NCBI GenBank assembly: GCA_001564275.1
Contig: LKND01000006.1
Coordinates: 1-58,544, forward strand
Direction of reading: 5' to 3'
Source of the DNA: Natrialbaceae archaeon Tc-Br11_E2g14
Lineage (GTDB): Archaea; Halobacteriota; Halobacteria; Halobacteriales; Natrialbaceae
DNA: 58,544 nucleotides
The notes under the pieces are model-generated. The model was not told the origin of the DNA. It saw only the letters and a list, made by a program, of their open reading frames with translations, and did no database searches. Position 1 is the first letter of the stretch. Every line of letters starts with the position of its first letter. Below are positions 44,375 through 53,594 of this stretch, in pieces. The translations under genes were made by a program, and so were the position numbers.

Positions 44375-45025
44375 ATGTCCCAGGACGCTCCCATCGACGT
44401 GACGACCGCCACGTTCCCCGATACCAGACACGTCCTCGAGGCTGGCTGTGACCGCTGTGCGCTGGCGGCGGACCGCGAGTGTCTCTCCTGGGGAACCGGC
44501 TCCCTCGAGGCCGACCTGGTCGTCGTCGGGGAGGCACCTGCCTCCGGCAACCCCGACGCGACGCGCTGGCGCGGGGGGAACTGGACGGGAATGGCCTACA
44601 CTTCGCGACACGCGGGCCGGCGAATTCGGGCGATGATCGAGTCACTCGGCCGCGAAGCCTATTACACCAACGCCATCAAGTGTTTTCCCGCCGACCCGGA
44701 TGATCCGAGCACGAACCGAGAACCGACCGACGGCGAACGCCGCACCTGTCGCGCCCACCTGCTGGCGGAACGCGAGGCGATCCGGCCGACGGTCGTCCTC
44801 GCCACCGGCAAACACGCCACGACGAGCGTGCTCGCTGCGGACGGCCGATCGCTCGAGGGGTTCCTCGAGACGGTCCTCGAACCGATCCGTTGTGAGGGCC
44901 TCGGGCTCTGGCTGTTGCCCGTCCTCCACCCGTCCTACCAGGACGTCTGGCTCCGCCGCCTCGGGTACGACCCCGCGTCGTATGTCGCCGCGATCGACGA
45001 CCGACTGTCGACGCTACTCGAGTGA
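44375..45025 (+). CDS. Uracil-DNA glycosylase superfamily protein (4Fe-4S type)
   Basis: 216 residues. Cys25-x2-Cys28, Cys36 and Cys103 or 125 could ligate a 4Fe-4S cluster as in family 4/5 enzymes. The motif-1 region VVGEAPASGNPDATRWRGG and motif-3 like PVLHPSYQD are seen, as is NAIKCFPADP. The GEAP motif lacks the usual downstream ED, so substrate choice may differ from classical UDGa. It would excise uracil or another damaged base. ATG 44375 (MSQDAPIDV) is chosen; an earlier start would overlap the preceding gene. It is convergent with the isoaspartyl peptidase gene. Confidence 0.82.
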   Translation: MSQDAPIDVTTATFPDTRHVLEAGCDRCALAADRECLSWGTGSLEADLVVVGEAPASGNPDATRWRGGNWTGMAYTSRHAGRRIRAMIESLGREAYYTNAIKCFPADPDDPSTNREPTDGERRTCRAHLLAEREAIRPTVVLATGKHATTSVLAADGRSLEGFLETVLEPIRCEGLGLWLLPVLHPSYQDVWLRRLGYDPASYVAAIDDRLSTLLE

Positions 45026-45052
45026 GTCTCGGTGGCCCGGTCGTGACGGTGG

Positions 45053-45994
45053 TTACCGTCGGCGCGAGCGGGCCGTCTGCATGCCGTCGCTGTTGTAGGC
45101 CGCACCCAGCCGACCCTGGCTGTCGACGGCGATGACACCCGCGCTCGAGCCGGTGAGTTCGCCGAACTCCTCGATGGCGAGGTCCGCCGCGGCCTGGGCA
45201 TCCAGCCCCCGCTCGACGTGGCGGGCGACCCGGCGAGAGAGGGTGACACGAGCGATGTCTTCGCCGGCCCCGGTGGCGCTCACGCCCGCGGCCGGACAGG
45301 CGTAGAAGCCACAGCCGACCTGCGGAACGTCACCAACCCGGCCCGCGAGGGCGAGCCAGCGCCCACCCGTGGAGGTCGCGGCGGCAATCCGATCGCCGTC
45401 GGTGGCGACGGCGCCGACGGTGTCGTGGTCGTGTTCGTCACCGACGCCGGCGGTGGTGGGTCCCGCGTCGTCGGCCTCGCCAGCTTCGTCGCGACCGTCG
45501 GGGTCGGTCTGCCCGTACTGATCGCGGATCCACTCGAGTTGGGCCGTCGCCCCAGCTACCGGATCGGGGGCCCCGAGCTCGGCCCACTTCTCGCGAGTGC
45601 GCTCGGACCACAGGTCGACGCCGGTCTCGATGCCGTGTTCGCCCGCGAGCGCGACGGCGTGCTCACCCGAGAGGAATCCGTGTGGGGTCTCCTCCATGAC
45701 GAGTCGGGCGACGCTGACGGCGTGTTCGACGTCCGGTAGCGAACAGGCCGCGCCAACGGCCCGGTCGTCGGTCATGAGTCCGGCATCGGTCCGGATCCGA
45801 CCGTCGCTCTGGACGGCACTTCCCACCCCAGCATTGAATCGGGGCGAGGACTCGAGGACGTGGACCGCGGCTTCCACCGCGTCGACGACGCTGTCAGCCT
45901 CGCTGCCGGCGTCGGCAGCAGACTCGAGGACGGCCTGTCGCGGTTCCGGTTCCTCGGGCGTGCCCCCGGCCCCGCCGTGTACGATGACGTGCAT
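45053..45994 (-). CDS. Isoaspartyl peptidase/L-asparaginase (plant type, Ntn hydrolase)
   Basis: 313 residues. The precursor is expected to self-cleave before Thr192 in DHDTVGAVA, producing the N-terminal nucleophile. N-terminal VIVHGGAGG, the PRFNAGVGSAV segment, and the C-terminal GATGAGEDI-like SATGAGEDIARV match the family. A Glu/Asp/Gly-rich stretch (~160-187) lies just before the cleavage point. It hydrolyses beta-aspartyl peptides or asparagine. ATG 45994 is the first start. No operon partner is seen. Confidence 0.9.
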   Translation of the reverse strand: MHVIVHGGAGGTPEEPEPRQAVLESAADAGSEADSVVDAVEAAVHVLESSPRFNAGVGSAVQSDGRIRTDAGLMTDDRAVGAACSLPDVEHAVSVARLVMEETPHGFLSGEHAVALAGEHGIETGVDLWSERTREKWAELGAPDPVAGATAQLEWIRDQYGQTDPDGRDEAGEADDAGPTTAGVGDEHDHDTVGAVATDGDRIAAATSTGGRWLALAGRVGDVPQVGCGFYACPAAGVSATGAGEDIARVTLSRRVARHVERGLDAQAAADLAIEEFGELTGSSAGVIAVDSQGRLGAAYNSDGMQTARSRRR

Positions 45995-46263
45995 GGTTGT
46001 CAGTGTGCGACGGGTGACGGGGCATCCAAATGAGTGTTCGTACTTCGGGCGGCGTCGCCGCTATCTTGATTCAGCGAGAGAATCCCGCCGTGAACGGCGT
46101 TGACGAGAGCGAAGCTCTCGTTCGCACACCAGAACGCGAAGCGTTCTGGGGACGGGCGTGAATCGCGTAAGCCCGGTGCGACAGTCCACGCGGTTCTGCC
46201 CGACCGAATACCCAACGGCACAAGAGTTATTGGAATTGGGTATCTTGTATTTGGTGAGGCCAA

Positions 46264-46656
46264 ATGGAGTATCACCTGCAATCCGGGTCGCACACGGTAT
46301 ACGCACTCCAATATCACTTTGTGACCGTCACGAAGTACCGCGCCGACATCCTCACCGATGAGCGACTGGAGCGCGTGGCTGAAGTTGCACACGAGATTGC
46401 AGAGGACTTCGAGGCCGACATCAAAAACGTGGACGGTGGCACCGACCACGTTCACATCCTGTTCACGACCAAACCAACCACAGACCTCACGAAGTTAATC
46501 AACTCGCTCAAGGGCGTCACATCCCGCCGGATTCGGCAGGAGTACCCCGAAGTGAAACAGACGCTCGAAGATGCGTTCTGGCAACCAGGATATTTCCTCG
46601 CCACGACCGGCCAAGTGAGCATCGACGTGCTGATGGACTACGTGGAAAACCAGTAG
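46264..46656 (+). CDS. tnpA: IS200/IS605 TnpA Y1 (HUH) transposase
   Basis: 130 residues. The HUH metal site is His62-Val-His64 (DHVHILF) and the catalytic Tyr126 lies in VLMDYVENQ. It cuts and rejoins single-stranded DNA at hairpin ends as a dimer. Length and motifs are intact, so it is probably active. The start ATG 46264 follows LE-type hairpins. It ends 1 bp before tnpB. Confidence 0.93.
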   Translation: MEYHLQSGSHTVYALQYHFVTVTKYRADILTDERLERVAEVAHEIAEDFEADIKNVDGGTDHVHILFTTKPTTDLTKLINSLKGVTSRRIRQEYPEVKQTLEDAFWQPGYFLATTGQVSIDVLMDYVENQ

Positions 46657-46657
46657 C

Positions 46658-47914
46658 ATGACCGCGACAATCACGAAAACGCTGGAGGCCACGCTTGCCC
46701 CGCCGACAGCCCACAAAGAGCACAAACTGTGCGACCTGCTCGACACCTACCGGGCAGGGCTCCACGAGGCGTTCGAGGCTGGGTGCGAGAGGATGACCGC
46801 CACCAGCGACGTAGTGACGCCCTACGACCTGCCGTATCAGGCGAAGGCGGCCCTGTGTAACTACGTTCCGCAACTGCACGGGACCTACGATGCACAGGAG
46901 TTGGACGACGACCACCCAGTTCGACTCACCAACCAAGCCGCCGAGTTCGACCACTCACCGGAACGGGACTACGAGTTCACGTGGTGGGTGCCACAGCCCG
47001 GTCGCGGGACGAATTTCTGGATACCACTCCGTATCAACCCCGCTCAAGAAGAACTGTGGCACGACCTCGTGGACGGTGAAGCGTCGGCAGGCCAACTCCG
47101 CCTGCAACGTCACCGCACGTCGTGGACGCTTCACGTTACCGTCGAGTTCTCGGTCGAAGAACCGAATTACGAACCGACAGAAGACGATGTAACACCAGTC
47201 GGCTTCGACATTGGCGAAGCACACCTGCTCGCGGGCTGTGCCTTCGAGCAGGGCACTCCGACCGACCCACTACTCATCAACGGTGGCCGCGCTCGTCACC
47301 TCCGCAAAGAGATGCACACGACGCTTAAACGCCTCCAAGAGCGTGACGCCGCCGAGTGGCGGATTGAGGAACGGTTCGACCACTACCAGAACGCACTCAC
47401 AGACATCATCGAGAAGGCGTCTCGGCAGGCAATCGAGTACGCCTGCCAATTCGAGAAGCCTGTGGTCGTTCTGGAAGACCTCTCGTACATCCGTGAAGAC
47501 CTCGATTACGGCGAATGGATGAACCGGCGGCTCCACGCATGGGCGTTCGCTCGCCTTCAACAACGTATCGAAGACAAAGCACGAGAGGCTGGTATTCCAG
47601 TCGAATACGTCCGACCGGAGTACACGAGTCAGATGTGCCACGAGTGCGGTCACATCGGGTATCGGGACGGCGATGGGTTCCGGTGTCAGAACGACGAGTG
47701 TTGGGTGTCGGAGTACCACGCAGACATCAACGCGGCGGTCAACATCTCTGACCGCCACGACCCGTGGGGTGAGAGCCTGCCGATGAAACCGGCGGGCGAT
47801 GACATCTCACGGGATGGGAGCGCCTGTGACAGCGCCGCGACCCCCACCGAGCAGAGCCAACCACGGCAGATGACGTTCGGAGAGGTCGGGTCGGAACCCA
47901 CTGCCGGCAGTTAG
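46658..47914 (+). CDS. tnpB: TnpB RNA-guided nuclease (IS200/IS605 OrfB)
   Basis: 418 residues. RuvC-like catalytic residues are Asp184 (VGFDIGEAHL), Glu273 (VVLEDLSYI) and Asp356 (HADINAAVNI). The zinc ribbon has Cys327/330 and Cys343/348 (the latter with four residues between, a small variation). The protein is longer at the N-terminus than compact TnpB and ends in a disordered tail. TnpB uses an omega RNA encoded at the 3' end of the element to cut DNA and helps retain the transposon. All catalytic residues are present, so it looks intact, unlike the copy at 31432. Confidence 0.92.
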   Translation: MTATITKTLEATLAPPTAHKEHKLCDLLDTYRAGLHEAFEAGCERMTATSDVVTPYDLPYQAKAALCNYVPQLHGTYDAQELDDDHPVRLTNQAAEFDHSPERDYEFTWWVPQPGRGTNFWIPLRINPAQEELWHDLVDGEASAGQLRLQRHRTSWTLHVTVEFSVEEPNYEPTEDDVTPVGFDIGEAHLLAGCAFEQGTPTDPLLINGGRARHLRKEMHTTLKRLQERDAAEWRIEERFDHYQNALTDIIEKASRQAIEYACQFEKPVVVLEDLSYIREDLDYGEWMNRRLHAWAFARLQQRIEDKAREAGIPVEYVRPEYTSQMCHECGHIGYRDGDGFRCQNDECWVSEYHADINAAVNISDRHDPWGESLPMKPAGDDISRDGSACDSAATPTEQSQPRQMTFGEVGSEPTAGS

Positions 47915-47978
47915 CCGGTATTCCCATGCAGGGAAGCCGCGCCGTTTACGGCGCGGAGGATGTCACCGTTCGAGTGCC

Positions 47979-48099
47979 TATAGTAACAACTGAAACGAGT
48001 GACACACCCTCACAGCGAGTCGGCTCAGAACTGGTCTATCACCGGTTCTGAGCCATGGTGTCGTGGGGGTGTGTGCAATGACGTTCAGTGGCTAGTATA
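47979..48099. repeat. Family-1 palindromic element (copy C)
   Basis: 121 bp beginning TATAGTAACAACTGAAAC and ending GTTCAGTGGCTAGTATA. Inner hairpin GGCTCAGAACTGGT (48022-48035)/ACCGGTTCTGAGCC (48041-48054) with CACACCCTCAC-type flanks, in the orientation of copy A. It begins only about 12 bp after the IS200/IS605 right end, so this 378-bp gap is a cluster of mobile sequences. Confidence 0.85.
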
Positions 48100-48106
48100 A
48101 CATGGG

Positions 48107-48141
48107 GTGAACCGCCTCGGGGTCAACCCTCGAGGCACTCG
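48107..48141. repeat. Hairpin repeat shared with 36658-36692
   Basis: GTGAACCGCCTCGGGG followed by an imperfect stem and GAGGCACTCGC. It lies 7 bp after palindromic element copy C. Same unit as at 36658, here with mismatches in the loop side. Confidence 0.5.
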
Positions 48142-48292
48142 CCTTGGATCGCCTGCAGATGGGCATGGTCACCCGAAGCTGAGTTTTCGGCCCGATAAAC
48201 TACGATGAGATGGCAACCACAGCCGTCGGCAGGTGGCCAGTGTCTGGTGTCAATCCCTACACTTAGGACCCCTGCTCGAGAACCGGTCTCCC

Positions 48293-48574
48293 ATGACACC
48301 GGTGGCATTCCTGGTCATCTTCTGTGCGGTGATGGCCGGTGTGGCCTTCGCCAGACTCCTGTTCACGGACACTGATGTGTACGAAAACCAGGGAATCATG
48401 TTCACCGTGCTCGGACTCACGATGTTGTCGGGCCTCTGGTTTACCCTCGAAACGGACGCATTCGGCGACGGGGCGCGGATCGGGCTGGCCGTCGTTGGAC
48501 TCGGTACGCTCCTGGTTGGAAATATCCTCCTGGTTCGGGTGCTGGCCCGAGGGGGGAGCCCCGAAGGAGTCTGA
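48293..48574 (+). CDS. Small membrane protein, function unknown
   Basis: 93 residues with three hydrophobic segments (about 3-23, 36-50 and 62-85) and a short acidic loop TDTDVYENQG after the first. I do not recognise a family. ATG 48293 is chosen at the beginning of the first helix; the frame is open 20 codons further up but without a usual start. It is followed by a 233-bp gap and then the isocitrate dehydrogenase gene, with no obvious link. Confidence 0.6.
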   Translation: MTPVAFLVIFCAVMAGVAFARLLFTDTDVYENQGIMFTVLGLTMLSGLWFTLETDAFGDGARIGLAVVGLGTLLVGNILLVRVLARGGSPEGV

Positions 48575-48772
48575 CCGAGACTCTGGTGAGGCTTGTCCCA
48601 ATGATCGAGGAGGACATGGCGAGTGATGACCCGCGAGACCACCGAGTCTCCGAGTGTCGTCGATGCCGTCCGCAGCAGGCTCGAGCGTGGAGTGGCGCGG
48701 CCAGCGTCGTCGGGTCAATCGTCACCATATCCGATTTGGCGCAAGTACTGCCGCCGCGGGGAAAATGAGCAT

Positions 48773-48781
48773 CCTTTTAGC
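48773..48781 (+). promoter_or_regulatory. TATA box of icd
   Basis: CCTTTTAGC lies about 27-35 bp before ATG 48808, suiting a leaderless transcript. Confidence 0.5.
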
Positions 48782-48807
48782 CTCAACTTGTTCATTGCCA
48801 AACGATC

Positions 48808-50070
48808 ATGAGCTACGAGCAAGTCGAGGTCCCTGCTGAGGGAGAGAAGATTACGCTCGCCGACGAGGAAACCGGCGAACTCGACGTTCCATCGAACCCG
48901 ATTATTCCAATTATCCACGGCGACGGTATCGGCACCGACGTCGGTCCTGCTGCACAGAAGGTACTCGACGCGGCCGCCGAGGCGACCGGTCGATCGATCG
49001 CGTGGATGCGCGTCTATGCCGGCGCAAGCGCCCGCGAGAATTACGACGAGAACCTGCCCGATGACACGGTCAACGCGATCCGCGAACACCGCGTCGCGAT
49101 CAAAGGCCCGCTGACGACACCTGTCGGCGCGGGCTTTCGCTCACTCAACGTCGCGCTGCGCCAGACGCTCGATATGTACGCGAACGTCCGGCCAACCTAC
49201 CACATCGACGGCGTTCCCTCGCCCGTCAAGAACCCGGAAGCAATGGACATGATTACGTTCCGGGAGAACACCGAGGACGTCTACGCCGGCGTCGAGTGGG
49301 AAGCCGGCACCGACGAAGTCGAGCAGGTACGGTCGTTCCTCGAGGACGACATGGAGGTTTCGGACGTCATCCACGACGGCCCGGTCGGGATCGGTATCAA
49401 GCCAATCTCCGAGTTTGGCTCCAAACGCCTGATTCGCGAGGCCATCGACTACGCCCTCGCGAACGACCGCGATTCCGTGACGCTCGTCCACAAAGGCAAC
49501 ATCATGAAGTTCACCGAGGGTGCCTTCCGCGATTGGGGTTACGAGGTCGCCGAGGAGGAGTACGGCGAGGACGTCATCACCGAGGACGAACTCTGGGAGG
49601 CGTACGACGGCAAAGCGCCAGAGGGAACCCTCGTCGTACAAGACCGCATCGCCGACAACATGCTCCAGCAGCTGTTGACCCGAACGGACGAGTACTCCGT
49701 CATTGCGACGATGAACCTGAACGGGGACTACATGTCCGACGCCGCCGGAGCCCAGATCGGTGGCCTCGGCATCGCTCCCGGTGCCAACTTCGGTCACGGC
49801 CGCTGTCTCGCCGAGCCAGTCCACGGCTCCGCGCCAAAGTACGCGGGCGAGGACAAGGTCAACCCGACCGCGATGATCCTCTCGGGCCGCGAGATGCTCG
49901 ATTACCTCGGCTGGCACGACGCCGCCGACCTCGTGCGTGACGCCGTCGAAGAGACCATCTCCTCGGGCACCGTCACCTACGATCTCCATCGGCAGATCGA
50001 GGGTGGCACCAAAGTCGCTACGAGCGAGTTCGCCGACGCCGTCGTCCAGAATATCGAAAAGCTCGCCTGA
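48808..50070 (+). CDS. icd: Isocitrate dehydrogenase (NADP-dependent)
   Basis: 420 residues. It converts isocitrate to 2-oxoglutarate in the citric acid cycle. Marks are the N-terminal IPIIHGDGIGTDVGPA, the substrate-binding FRSLNVALRQ (Ser and Arg residues), FRENTEDVYAGVEW, LVHKGNIMKFTEGAF, metal-binding DRIADNMLQQ, and the coenzyme loop EPVHGSAPKYAGED. Length and motifs match dimeric prokaryotic NADP enzymes. ATG 48808 is supported by its promoter box. Confidence 0.96.
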   Translation: MSYEQVEVPAEGEKITLADEETGELDVPSNPIIPIIHGDGIGTDVGPAAQKVLDAAAEATGRSIAWMRVYAGASARENYDENLPDDTVNAIREHRVAIKGPLTTPVGAGFRSLNVALRQTLDMYANVRPTYHIDGVPSPVKNPEAMDMITFRENTEDVYAGVEWEAGTDEVEQVRSFLEDDMEVSDVIHDGPVGIGIKPISEFGSKRLIREAIDYALANDRDSVTLVHKGNIMKFTEGAFRDWGYEVAEEEYGEDVITEDELWEAYDGKAPEGTLVVQDRIADNMLQQLLTRTDEYSVIATMNLNGDYMSDAAGAQIGGLGIAPGANFGHGRCLAEPVHGSAPKYAGEDKVNPTAMILSGREMLDYLGWHDAADLVRDAVEETISSGTVTYDLHRQIEGGTKVATSEFADAVVQNIEKLA

Positions 50071-50096
50071 ATCTGTCTCGGTCGGTTCGATCCGCA

Positions 50097-50106
50097 CGTT
50101 TTTCTG
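50097..50106 (+). terminator. T-run after icd
   Basis: CGTTTTTCT begins 27 bp after the icd stop. Archaeal termination usually needs only a T-run, so this is a plausible terminator. Confidence 0.45.
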
Positions 50107-50293
50107 ATTCTCCTGAGATCCTTAGCAGCAGAGAAACGTAGCGTGCTGAAAAGGAAGCGCGCACGTACCTCTTTCCACCTCGGGATTCCTCGCTTCGCTC
50201 GGTGCAAAATCTACGCCAAGAAGGCCGACGGATCGGCCCTCGGCCTCACCGTCGGTGAACCTCGCTCGCATTGCTCGCTCGGATGCCCTGTGC

Positions 50294-50375
50294 TATAGTA
50301 GCCACTGAACTCTTGCACACCTGATCGCCAGACGGGTCGGCGATCAGTGTGTGAATCGTTTCAGTTGATACTATA
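50294..50375. repeat. Family-1 palindromic element (copy D, alternate hairpin)
   Basis: 82 bp with ends TATAGTAGCCACTGAAC and GTTTCAGTTGATACTATA, the clearest terminal inverted repeat of the family. The inside differs from copies A-C: CACACCTGATCGCC (50316-50329) pairs with GGCGATCAGTGTGTG (50339-50353). This inner part matches copy E at 17818. It lies between icd and the TauE/SafE gene; no other gene was seen in 50071-50535. Confidence 0.85.
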
Positions 50376-50535
50376 CCTACACCACCCGTATTCAGCACGA
50401 TCGCAAAAACGTATCATCCATGAAGTATCTCAACGAAGCTTCTCCACCCTGTGGCCGGTCACCAGTGTGCGTGTCGGGGTGACGCCGGCGGACGCACCCC
50501 TCGAGCATTAAGTCCCCGCCACCCGAACCAGCGAT

Positions 50536-51321
50536 GTGGCAATTCCCCTCGAGCCCTCGACACTCCTCCTCGTCGCGCTGGTGGTCGCGGTGGCCGGCCT
50601 GGTCAACGGCGTGGCGGGCTTTGGCTTCGCCGTCGTTGGGACGATGGTGCTGGCCGGGGTTTTCGAGCCGGCGACCGCGGTCGTGTTCATGATCCTGCCG
50701 ATCGTGGCGGTGAACCTCTCGCTGGCCCGTGATCTCTCGGGTGAACAGGTGCGAACTTGCGGGCGGCGCTTTGCCCCATTGCTGGTGACGGCCACCGTCG
50801 GGACAATCGTGGGGCTGTGGGCCCTCGAGTGGCTCCCCGCGTCGCCACTGCGAGTGGGATTGGGTGTCATCACCCTGGGGTTTGTCGCCTCCAGTCAACG
50901 GGTGGTCGGCACGGCCCTGTTGGGACGGTTCAAGAGCCGCTGTTTCGTGGGGACTGCCCCGTGGATGGCCGTCATTGGCGCCATCTCGGGGCTGCTGTTC
51001 GGGGCGACGAACGTCGGCGTCCAGCTCGTCGCGTACGTCCGGAGTCAGACCGACTCCCACCAGCTGTTCGTCGGGGTGGTGGCGATGGTCTTTCTCGGCG
51101 TGAACGGCCTGCGGGTACTCGCTGCGGGCACACTCGGACTGTTTCCGGATCTCGCCACCGTCGCCCTCTCGTTTGGGGCAATGATTCCCGCCGTGATCGG
51201 GGTCGCCCTGGGCAGACGACTCCGCGGACGGCTCCCGGAGAGCGTTCGCCGCGGTGCCGTACTCGGGCTGCTGGCGATCATCGGCGTCCAGCTGGTTGGG
51301 ACTGGCATCGGGTTGTGGTGA
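50536..51321 (+). CDS. TauE/SafE family sulfite exporter-type permease
   Basis: 261 residues with about eight membrane helices arranged as two related halves. N-terminal VAGLVNGVAGFGFAVVGTMVLA is typical of the TauE/SafE family, which exports or imports organosulfonates or other anions. The start is GTG 50536; the overlapping ATG 50534 is in another frame. The substrate is unknown. The S9 peptidase gene follows after 234 bp in the same direction. Confidence 0.88.
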   Translation: MAIPLEPSTLLLVALVVAVAGLVNGVAGFGFAVVGTMVLAGVFEPATAVVFMILPIVAVNLSLARDLSGEQVRTCGRRFAPLLVTATVGTIVGLWALEWLPASPLRVGLGVITLGFVASSQRVVGTALLGRFKSRCFVGTAPWMAVIGAISGLLFGATNVGVQLVAYVRSQTDSHQLFVGVVAMVFLGVNGLRVLAAGTLGLFPDLATVALSFGAMIPAVIGVALGRRLRGRLPESVRRGAVLGLLAIIGVQLVGTGIGLW

Positions 51322-51555
51322 GCATGATGGGGTTCGGGGGTCTCGGGCAGCGATGGGCTGGATCGCAGAAAGTGAAACCCGATATCGACACCTCATCGCA
51401 GGGCTTTCACTCGGCTACGTCGCTCTCCGGGCACCCGCGTTCACGGTTTCCCATCCCCTTGAACCGACACGACACACGGGTGACGACGATACCCCGAGGG
51501 CCGACGAAATTGCCGTGGCCCGACCGTTCATGACGCCTGAACCTGAGCAAGTGGT

Positions 51556-53580
51556 ATGCTGACTATTGACGATACGCTCGACCTCGAGTGGCCCGGACCA
51601 CCCGCCTGGAGCCACAGCGGTCGCTATCTCGCCACGTTGGTGTACGAAGACGACGGCAACGCGTTATGCATCGCGGACCTCGAGTCGGCAGCTGGGGGCG
51701 AAAACGCCGTGGACATCTGGCGGTTCCGCCCGGATGACGCCGCAGTCACCGAGTTTGCGTGGTCACCCACAGCGCCACACCTCGTCTGCACTACCGACGA
51801 CGGCGAGACGATACTGGTCACCGCCCGTGATCGGACCAGCCGCGTCCTGGCCAGCAGCCCCGACGACGACAGCGACGTCGTGTGGGCACCCGACGGCACC
51901 CGAATTGCCCTGTATCGTGACGGGCAACCACGAGTACGGCACATCAAGGACGGGACGACTGCCACGTTCGACGTGCCCGAACGGGGCGAGTTCCTGGGAG
52001 GCGATCGACTCCTCGCCTGGAGTGAGGACGACCGGCTCGCGTTTCGCTTTGTGGAACACGGAACGACCTGTCTGGGCGTTATCGACCTGGAGTCGGGCGA
52101 GCTTCTCTGGCGCACACGATCCGATGTCGCCTCGAGTGCCCCACTGTGGCTCGATGACGGGCGACTGTGTTACGAGCGTCGAGAGGACGCCGGTGCGATT
52201 CGAGCGTTCGTCGCCGTCGACGTTCCGGCTGGCGAGGAGACGGTACTGTTTCGAGAGGAAGACCGGGAGACGGGTGCGCTCTCGCGCGGGTCGCCCGAGC
52301 TGTCACCCGACGGTCGACACCTCGCAGCTTGCCTCCCGATCGACGGGTACGAGCACGTACACGTCATCGACCTCGAGACCGGCGAGCGTACCCAGCTAAC
52401 CGACGGCGCGTTCGAGGACAAGGGGCTTGCGGACTCGAGCCCGCGATGGCTCGATTCTCGAACCGTCGTCTTCGCCTCGAACCGCCAGGACCGGGGCCAG
52501 CGGCACCTCTACGCGGCGACAATCGACGGTGAGGTCACCCCGCTGGTCGAGACGCGGGGCACGACCGTTCGGCCGCGCCCTGCACCCGACGGAACGCGGC
52601 TGGCCGTCCTGCACGCGAGTCGAGACCGCTCGACAGAGACGCATGTGTGGTCGCTCGAGGGGCAGGGGAACTCGAGTCAGGTCCCATCGGTGAGCGATCG
52701 GGAACCACGACGAGTCACCAGATCGGCTGTCGAGGAATGGCCAGTCTCGCCGATCGAGCCCGAACGGCTCACGTTCGCGAGTGACGAGTTCGAGATCGAC
52801 GGCTACCTCCTCGATCCTCGACGGTTCGATACCGTCCCGGACGACGCCACCGACCTCCCGAGCGTGGTCTACGTTCACGGTGGCCCCATGCGCCAGATGC
52901 GCGATGGCTTTCACCCCGGTCGGGCCTACGGCCTGGCGTACGCGATCCAGCAGTACCTCGCGACGAAGGGATACGTCGGTTTATTGATCAACTATCGCGG
53001 CGGTATCGGCCACGGCCGCGAGTTCCGGAGCGCAATCGGGGGCCAGCGCGGTCGCGTGGAGATGGCCGACATCGTTCGGGGCGCAGACGCCCTCCGGGAC
53101 CTCGAGTACACGAGCGACCGCGTGGGACTGTGGGGGCTGTCCTACGGCGGCTACGCGGCCCTCCAGCTGCCCGGTACCCACCCAGGTACGTTCGACGTCA
53201 CCGTCAATCTCGCCGGTGTCGCCGACCTCGAGAACTACCGCGAGTGGGCGACCGAAACCAAATTCCCCGCGGTCGCCTCGGCCGCGACGCTGGTCATGGG
53301 CAACCCCCACGAGGCGCGCGATCGGTGGGCCGACGCGAGTCCGGTCAACCACCTCGAGGCGCTCGAGACGCCACTGTACAGCTTCCACGGGACGGCCGAT
53401 CGGTCCGTCAACGTCGAGCAACTGGATCTGGTGGTCGATAGATTGCTCGACATCGAACCGGCGGTCCGCTGGGAGGCCGAGTACTATCCAGACGAGGCAC
53501 ACGTCTTCGCTAGACGGGCGACGTGGAAGCGGACGGTCGAGAAACTCGAGGCAGCGTTCGATTGCCATCTAACCGAGTGA
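51556..53580 (+). CDS. S9 family prolyl oligopeptidase-type serine peptidase
   Basis: 674 residues. The N-terminal ~390 residues form a WD/beta-propeller-like domain with repeated W-SP-DG elements (e.g. WAPDGTRIALY, LSPDGRHLA). The C-terminal alpha/beta hydrolase carries the triad Ser529 (GLSYGGYAAL), Asp615 (GTADRSVN) and His649 (DEAHVFAR), with VYVHGGP as oxyanion region. No signal peptide is seen, so it is probably a cytoplasmic peptidase cleaving oligopeptides or acyl-peptides. ATG 51556 opens with MLTIDDTLDLEW. Confidence 0.92.
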   Translation: MLTIDDTLDLEWPGPPAWSHSGRYLATLVYEDDGNALCIADLESAAGGENAVDIWRFRPDDAAVTEFAWSPTAPHLVCTTDDGETILVTARDRTSRVLASSPDDDSDVVWAPDGTRIALYRDGQPRVRHIKDGTTATFDVPERGEFLGGDRLLAWSEDDRLAFRFVEHGTTCLGVIDLESGELLWRTRSDVASSAPLWLDDGRLCYERREDAGAIRAFVAVDVPAGEETVLFREEDRETGALSRGSPELSPDGRHLAACLPIDGYEHVHVIDLETGERTQLTDGAFEDKGLADSSPRWLDSRTVVFASNRQDRGQRHLYAATIDGEVTPLVETRGTTVRPRPAPDGTRLAVLHASRDRSTETHVWSLEGQGNSSQVPSVSDREPRRVTRSAVEEWPVSPIEPERLTFASDEFEIDGYLLDPRRFDTVPDDATDLPSVVYVHGGPMRQMRDGFHPGRAYGLAYAIQQYLATKGYVGLLINYRGGIGHGREFRSAIGGQRGRVEMADIVRGADALRDLEYTSDRVGLWGLSYGGYAALQLPGTHPGTFDVTVNLAGVADLENYREWATETKFPAVASAATLVMGNPHEARDRWADASPVNHLEALETPLYSFHGTADRSVNVEQLDLVVDRLLDIEPAVRWEAEYYPDEAHVFARRATWKRTVEKLEAAFDCHLTE

Positions 53581-53594
53581 ACGCCTGTGGGCAC

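Larger units (their letters stand above)
46081..47966 (+). mobile_element. IS200/IS605-family insertion sequence (tnpA + tnpB)
   Basis: Contains complete Y1 transposase and TnpB genes in the same direction, 1 bp apart. The left region has several hairpins (CGAGAGCGAAGCTCTCG; CCAGAACGCGAAGCGTTCTGG at 46130-46150), and after tnpB the stem CCGCGCCG-TTTA-CGGCGCGG (47937-47956) is followed by AGGATGTCAC, typical of such right ends and of the 3' end of the guide (omega) RNA. The boundaries are approximate. There are no terminal inverted repeats or target duplication, as expected for the family. Confidence 0.8.
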
